Positions 5,401 through 8,428 of a stretch of 8,428 nt of DNA are shown here, piece by piece; position 1 is the stretch's first letter; the number at the start of each line of letters is the position of its first letter. Under the pieces are notes generated by a model. The model was not told where the DNA came from, did no database searches, and worked only from the letters and a program-made list of their open reading frames with translations. Source of the DNA: CAYZBM01 sp964476705. GTDB taxonomy: Bacteria > Pseudomonadota > Alphaproteobacteria > Rickettsiales > UBA6187. The stretch spans positions 1-8,428 of the forward strand of contig CAYZBM010000080.1 of NCBI GenBank assembly GCA_964476705.1. The letters run 5' to 3'. The position numbers and the translations under genes are program-made.

Positions 5401-7229
5401 CTATTAAATGAGCTACCCTGGGTTTTAGTAATAGTGTTATAAGCTTTATCTATCTGATCGAATGTTAGTGTAACGTCTGCTATGTGACGGTTATTCTGAT
5501 CAGTATCTAAAAAATTTTTAGCAGTAATATCTATCTTTTTAAGATTACATAGCAGTTCGTTAGCTTGTATGTTTGGATCGATTAACTCATGTTCTTTATA
5601 AGTAAAATTATCCCATTTTATGGTTATACTATTGCCATCATGCTTGAAAGATACAATATTTTTTGGTTTAAAATGATTTAGAACTAAGTCTAATTTTTGT
5701 TTTGCACTTAATTTAGATGCTGTAGCTGCTGTAAGACTAGTAGACTGAGCGGATTTTTTGGCAATTATTCCAAGCTCACTTTCCGTTAAAGTAACGCAAT
5801 ATTTTCTTCCGCCTGATTGACACTCTTCGTAGGAAACATTTTTTGTAAATTGTTCACCAGCGCGACTATGAATTGAGTAATAATTTAATAGGTTCTGGCT
5901 AAAATTTTCGGCATTTTGCTCAGCACTAAACGTTATAACTCGTTCTCTATTTAATTTTGTATCTTCGATGCCCTTATATTTTTTCATAAGGCCATGAAGA
6001 TCTAGCAGCTTTATAGGTGGCCTAGTTGCAGCAGCAGCTGATGCTGCAGAGGCTGCTTGCCAAGGTTGTTGAGGTGGTCTTTGAGGCGCTGAAGCAGCTG
6101 TAGCATTAGGTAGTTGCTGATCCCTAGCTTTTTCTTTTCTCATTATAGTAGCATAAACTTCATCTATATCAGACATATTAATACTAGCTGAATAATAAGA
6201 TGTATTATTATGTGATTCGTATTTAATTTCAAAATCAATAGCTAAGCTATTAAAGAATGTTTTTAGTTTTTCTGCTTCAGCGCTAGGAGAAATATTCCGG
6301 AAGTCTCTATGATCGGTATGCCATGTTAGTGATATAGAATTATCACTCTTTTTATGGTATTCAGATTCGAAAAACGTTACATTAGCAGTGAAAAGAATAC
6401 GGCGAACTTTTTCTTTCAGGCTAACATTAAAGCTAAGACTAGTTGCAGCAGCAGCTGATGCCGCAGAGGCTGCTTGCCAAGGTTGTTGAGGTGGTTGAGA
6501 TTGAGATGCAGCAGCAGAAGCAGAAGCAGAAGCGGTTAGCTGAAGATCAGTCATAGATAAAAATGTTCTAATGGTCTCAAGTTCATGATCTCTTATCATG
6601 ATATAATAATAATTTTTACCATCAAAAGATTTTGATACAATTTTTTTATATTTTTTATCTATGCTACTATTAAGACCGCATCTTGTACTAAGCATTTTAC
6701 TAAATGCGTAGGCCTCGGCTATATTTGTAAATAATACAATATCTTGATCTTTTCCTGCATTATCTTTTTCTGTTCTTATGCCAGAATACGATGTGTAATC
6801 AATTGTTATATCACTATATATTTCTTCTATAGACTTAGTATTTGCGGCTGCTGCTTGTTGTAAGTTATGTTCTTTAGCAAGTTCTTCCATTATTTTGGTT
6901 GTTAATGTTTTGATGTCATTTTTGCTTAACATAATGAAAAAACCTTCACCATATTGTTTAGTCGAGAGAAAGTCGTTGCAATCTAAAACTCTTTTATTGC
7001 TGATTCTATCACTACCATGAAGGTCACCAATTTCAGGCTTAGCAAGCATTGCACTAAAATCCTTAGCATGATTTTCTTTATAAAATATTACAATATCTTG
7101 ATCCACATTATTATGATTAGGTGATCGGCCCATTTTTTTGAATCCAGGACTTGTGCTAATTAGGTTATCATAAACTATATTACCTGGCTCTAATTCAGAA
7201 GTATCTTCAGGCATTTTAAAATTTGACAT
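5397..7229 (-). CDS. Unrecognised modular repeat protein, A-A-B-A-B (610 aa)
   Basis: I do not recognise this family. The 610 residues contain five modules of about 85-100 residues. A modules lie at about 17-113, 136-226 and 408-493. Each has a strand such as DIVIF, DIVLF or RVITF, then a helix with the pattern A..FS..L, then strands and a closing helix (FFIMLSKNDIKTL, YYIMIRDHELETI, YCVTLTESELGII). B modules lie at about 270-365 and 509-602. Each starts with a K[EQ]K helix, then NSI[ST]..W, and ends in a pattern like MSDIDEVYATI or FDQIDKAYNTI. Low-complexity Ala/Ser/Gln/Pro linkers (about 230-266, 371-405 and 494-508) separate some of them; the first two share PPQQPWQAASAASAAAAT. There is no signal peptide or membrane segment. 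The ATG at 7229 has AGGA seven bases upstream. The gene lies 28 bp after the related 358-residue gene, so both form an operon. A secreted or host-directed role is possible but unproven. Confidence 0.85.
   Translation of the reverse strand: MSNFKMPEDTSELEPGNIVYDNLISTSPGFKKMGRSPNHNNVDQDIVIFYKENHAKDFSAMLAKPEIGDLHGSDRISNKRVLDCNDFLSTKQYGEGFFIMLSKNDIKTLTTKIMEELAKEHNLQQAAAANTKSIEEIYSDITIDYTSYSGIRTEKDNAGKDQDIVLFTNIAEAYAFSKMLSTRCGLNSSIDKKYKKIVSKSFDGKNYYYIMIRDHELETIRTFLSMTDLQLTASASASAAASQSQPPQQPWQAASAASAAAATSLSFNVSLKEKVRRILFTANVTFFESEYHKKSDNSISLTWHTDHRDFRNISPSAEAEKLKTFFNSLAIDFEIKYESHNNTSYYSASINMSDIDEVYATIMRKEKARDQQLPNATAASAPQRPPQQPWQAASAASAAAATRPPIKLLDLHGLMKKYKGIEDTKLNRERVITFSAEQNAENFSQNLLNYYSIHSRAGEQFTKNVSYEECQSGGRKYCVTLTESELGIIAKKSAQSTSLTAATASKLSAKQKLDLVLNHFKPKNIVSFKHDGNSITIKWDNFTYKEHELIDPNIQANELLCNLKKIDITAKNFLDTDQNNRHIADVTLTFDQIDKAYNTITKTQGSSFNR
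6022..6078 (-). repeat. 57-bp direct repeat, copy 1 (linker 2)
   Basis: This matches 6439-6495 at 56 of 57 positions, the one difference being T at 6045 against C at 6462. It encodes the Pro/Gln/Ala linker between the third and fourth modules. The offset of 417 bp is exactly 139 codons, so the frame is kept. Confidence 0.95.
6439..6495 (-). repeat. 57-bp direct repeat, copy 2 (linker 1)
   Basis: Second copy of the 57-bp element, encoding the linker between the second and third modules. One linker plus the third module makes up the 139-codon period between copies. Confidence 0.95.
6508..6533 (-). repeat. Hexanucleotide Ala-Ser microsatellite
   Basis: GCAGAA is repeated three times (6514-6531), flanked by extra GCA units (6508-6513). 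On the coding strand this is TTCTGC-type repeats giving Ala-Ser repeats (ASASASAA) in linker 1. Slippage would change linker length by two residues without shifting the frame. Confidence 0.85.
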
Positions 7230-7240
7230 ATATTTTTCCT
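7230..7240 (-). promoter_or_regulatory. Ribosome binding site of the 610-residue gene
   Basis: AGGA (7240-7237) lies seven bases before the ATG at 7229 on the minus strand, within the 28-bp gap after the upstream paralogue. No promoter-like pair is evident in that gap, which supports co-transcription. Confidence 0.6.
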
Positions 7241-7257
7241 ATTTTAATGATTATATT

Positions 7258-8334
7258 TTATTGAATGGTACAGCTATATAGAGGACCTTGCATTTCCAGC
7301 CATTTTATAAGGCCTAATCCAGCTTCTTCTATACTAGGACCAGGATTTGCTGTTTGCTGTACTTGCGCCGGTGGAGGTAAAGTCGTAGATATATTTTCTG
7401 TAGGTTCAGGGCCAGATTCCTGTTGTTTAGGAAAGATAGCATTATATAATTTTTCTACCTGATCGTAGTTAATCTCTATGCTACTATATTCATTAGTATA
7501 TTCAATATTAGTATGTTCAATCTTATGTGTGGCAAGTAGATTTCTTATTGTTTCTGCTTCTTTCTTCGCATCGTCATCATACGAATTATTCCACATTATT
7601 ACGCTGGATATATTGTCAGTTCCGCGTATACTTAGTCTTTTTATACGTAAATGTTTAAAAATACTATTTAAATTTTCTTTTATTGGATGTATTTTAGGTT
7701 CTAATTTAGGAGCTGCATTTCTCATTTTCTCATTGCTGGTTAGCTCTATAATTTCTTGGGCAGATAACGCCACAAAATGATCATCTACTAATTTATTTTT
7801 TATATCTGCTACAAGTTTAGTATCTTTTATTTTATATGGAGAATAAGTTTGAAGTTTTTCTTCTAATTCTTGAGCCTTTGATAAATCATCAAAAGTTATA
7901 ACATCATATATTTTACCATTAATATTTATTCGCTGAATCCCTTTTTCTTTATCATAACCACTATTTGCAATCAAAATATCGTATATCTTGTTGCCTTCTA
8001 TAAGAATAGTTGAGCTATTTTCTTCTGCTAAGAAAGATTCAAATAGATTTTGCAAGTCAGAATGTACTTTTGATATATCAGTATCTGATACACTTACTTT
8101 GTATTGGTGCGAGGAAACTTGATCCTGACCACCTCGCTCTATGTCCGTACGAATATTTTGAGATATATTAAAAGATCTAGCTTGATCTATATTGGGGAAA
8201 TAAATGTTATTTATATTCTTATCAGGATAAGAAAAATGATTAATTGTGCTATTAATATGGTATTTTAGATAATCTGTTATTTCTTCAGCCATTTTAGCTG
8301 GTGACAAGTTTGATTCACTTTTTGCCATTGTCAT
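7258..8334 (-). CDS. Unrecognised modular repeat protein, A-A-B with Pro-rich tail (358 aa)
   Basis: Unrecognised, but related to the 610-residue protein encoded just downstream. Counting from the ATG at 8334, there are two A-type modules at about 18-102 (with NIYFPNIDQARSFN and YKVSVSDTDISKV) and 114-202 (with KIYDILIANSGYDKE, YDVITFDDLSKAQELEEKL and FVALSAQEIIEL). One B-type module lies at about 215-302 (IKENLNSIFK, SSVIMW, INYDQVEKLYNAI). The second A module shares the pattern YD.LI..S.G[FY].K with the first A module of the larger protein, which is the clearest sign of common descent. Residues 303-337 are a Pro/Gln/Thr-rich segment (TLPPPAQVQQ), followed by a short tail (AGLGLIKWLE). There is no signal peptide. 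An in-frame ATG at 8373 would add 13 residues. The ATG at 8334 is chosen because AAGGA stands seven bases upstream. It is the first gene of the two-gene operon. Confidence 0.82.
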   Translation of the reverse strand: MTMAKSESNLSPAKMAEEITDYLKYHINSTINHFSYPDKNINNIYFPNIDQARSFNISQNIRTDIERGGQDQVSSHQYKVSVSDTDISKVHSDLQNLFESFLAEENSSTILIEGNKIYDILIANSGYDKEKGIQRININGKIYDVITFDDLSKAQELEEKLQTYSPYKIKDTKLVADIKNKLVDDHFVALSAQEIIELTSNEKMRNAAPKLEPKIHPIKENLNSIFKHLRIKRLSIRGTDNISSVIMWNNSYDDDAKKEAETIRNLLATHKIEHTNIEYTNEYSSIEINYDQVEKLYNAIFPKQQESGPEPTENISTTLPPPAQVQQTANPGPSIEEAGLGLIKWLEMQGPLYSCTIQ

Positions 8335-8346
8335 ATAAATATCCTT
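8335..8346 (-). promoter_or_regulatory. Ribosome binding site deciding the start at 8334
   Basis: AAGGA (8346-8342 on the minus strand) is separated by seven bases from ATG at 8334. The longer start at 8373 has no comparable site, so the shorter 358-residue product is preferred. Confidence 0.7.
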
Positions 8347-8392
8347 TACTAAAGTTAATATATAGTATTTCACGATTGAAATGACCTATATT

Positions 8393-8428
8393 ATGGATCC
8401 TGAACAAAACATAAATAGTATTATAAGT
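8393..8428 (+). CDS. Possible start of a divergent gene, cut by the window edge
   Basis: ATG at 8393 opens a frame of 12 codons (MDPEQNINSIIS) that runs to the end of the window. An in-frame ATG at 8381 would add MTYI; a TAG at 8363-8365 closes the frame upstream. No good Shine-Dalgarno sequence precedes either ATG. If real, the gene diverges from the modular operon and shares its upstream region. Twelve codons are too few to identify it. Confidence 0.35.
   Translation, partial: MDPEQNINSIIS

Noticed and set aside
7265..7780. Two + strand ORFs of 65 and 100 codons
   Set aside because: Both are antisense to the 358-residue modular protein, have no ribosome binding site, and the Ser/Leu/Cys-rich products look like shadows.
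8368..8381. TTTCA/TGAAA inverted repeat as an operator
   Set aside because: Five-base arms with a four-base gap are common by chance in DNA this AT-rich, and no second copy was seen.
1..8428. CRISPR array, tRNA, rRNA or insertion sequence
   Set aside because: I saw no regularly spaced repeats with spacers, no tRNA cloverleaf or conserved rRNA segment, and no transposase with terminal inverted repeats. The only notable direct repeats are in-frame linkers and the 13-bp duplication.

Overview
The window is AT-rich (by eye about 30% G+C) and reads as chromosome of an intracellular alphaproteobacterium. The order Rickettsiales fits best: A/T-ending codons, short intergenic spaces, and alphaproteobacterial-type uracil-DNA glycosylase and NAD kinase. 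The order is inferred from the look of the proteins; I cannot name a genus.

Layout. (1) Positions 1-231 hold no confident gene: an AT-rich palindrome at 3-24 and a doubtful 51-codon ORF at 44-199. (2) 232-1170 (-) encodes a P-loop protein with a clear Walker A motif, a vaguely zeta-toxin-like kinase pattern and a Pro/Ser/Ala-rich tail. It starts at GTG or TTG, with no ATG before the P-loop. (3) 1311-3680 (-) is a two-gene unit, uvrC followed after 3 bp by an RDD-family membrane protein gene. (4) A short divergent intergenic region, with a self-complementary TATAAT box and a 13-bp tandem duplication, separates uvrC from a + strand pair: nadK (3751-4554) and a family-4-type uracil-DNA glycosylase (4592-5356). 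(5) A weak bidirectional terminator near 5375-5400 lies between convergent genes. (6) 5397-8334 (-) is a two-gene operon of unrecognised proteins of 358 and 610 residues. (7) A divergent + strand gene may begin at 8393.

The housekeeping core combines DNA repair (UvrC excision nuclease, uracil-DNA glycosylase) with cofactor synthesis (NAD kinase). Less familiar genes lie on both sides.

The most interesting part is the right-hand operon. Reading the two proteins against each other, I find that both are built from one recurring module of about 85-100 residues in two subtypes. The smaller protein reads A-A-B and the larger reads A-A-B-A-B. In the larger one, two nearly identical Ala/Gln/Pro linkers (57 bp, one mismatch) flank a B module whose neighbours are much more diverged. 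I recognise no known domain in these modules. A host-directed or secreted role is a guess from the linkers, the low-complexity tails and the presumed lifestyle.
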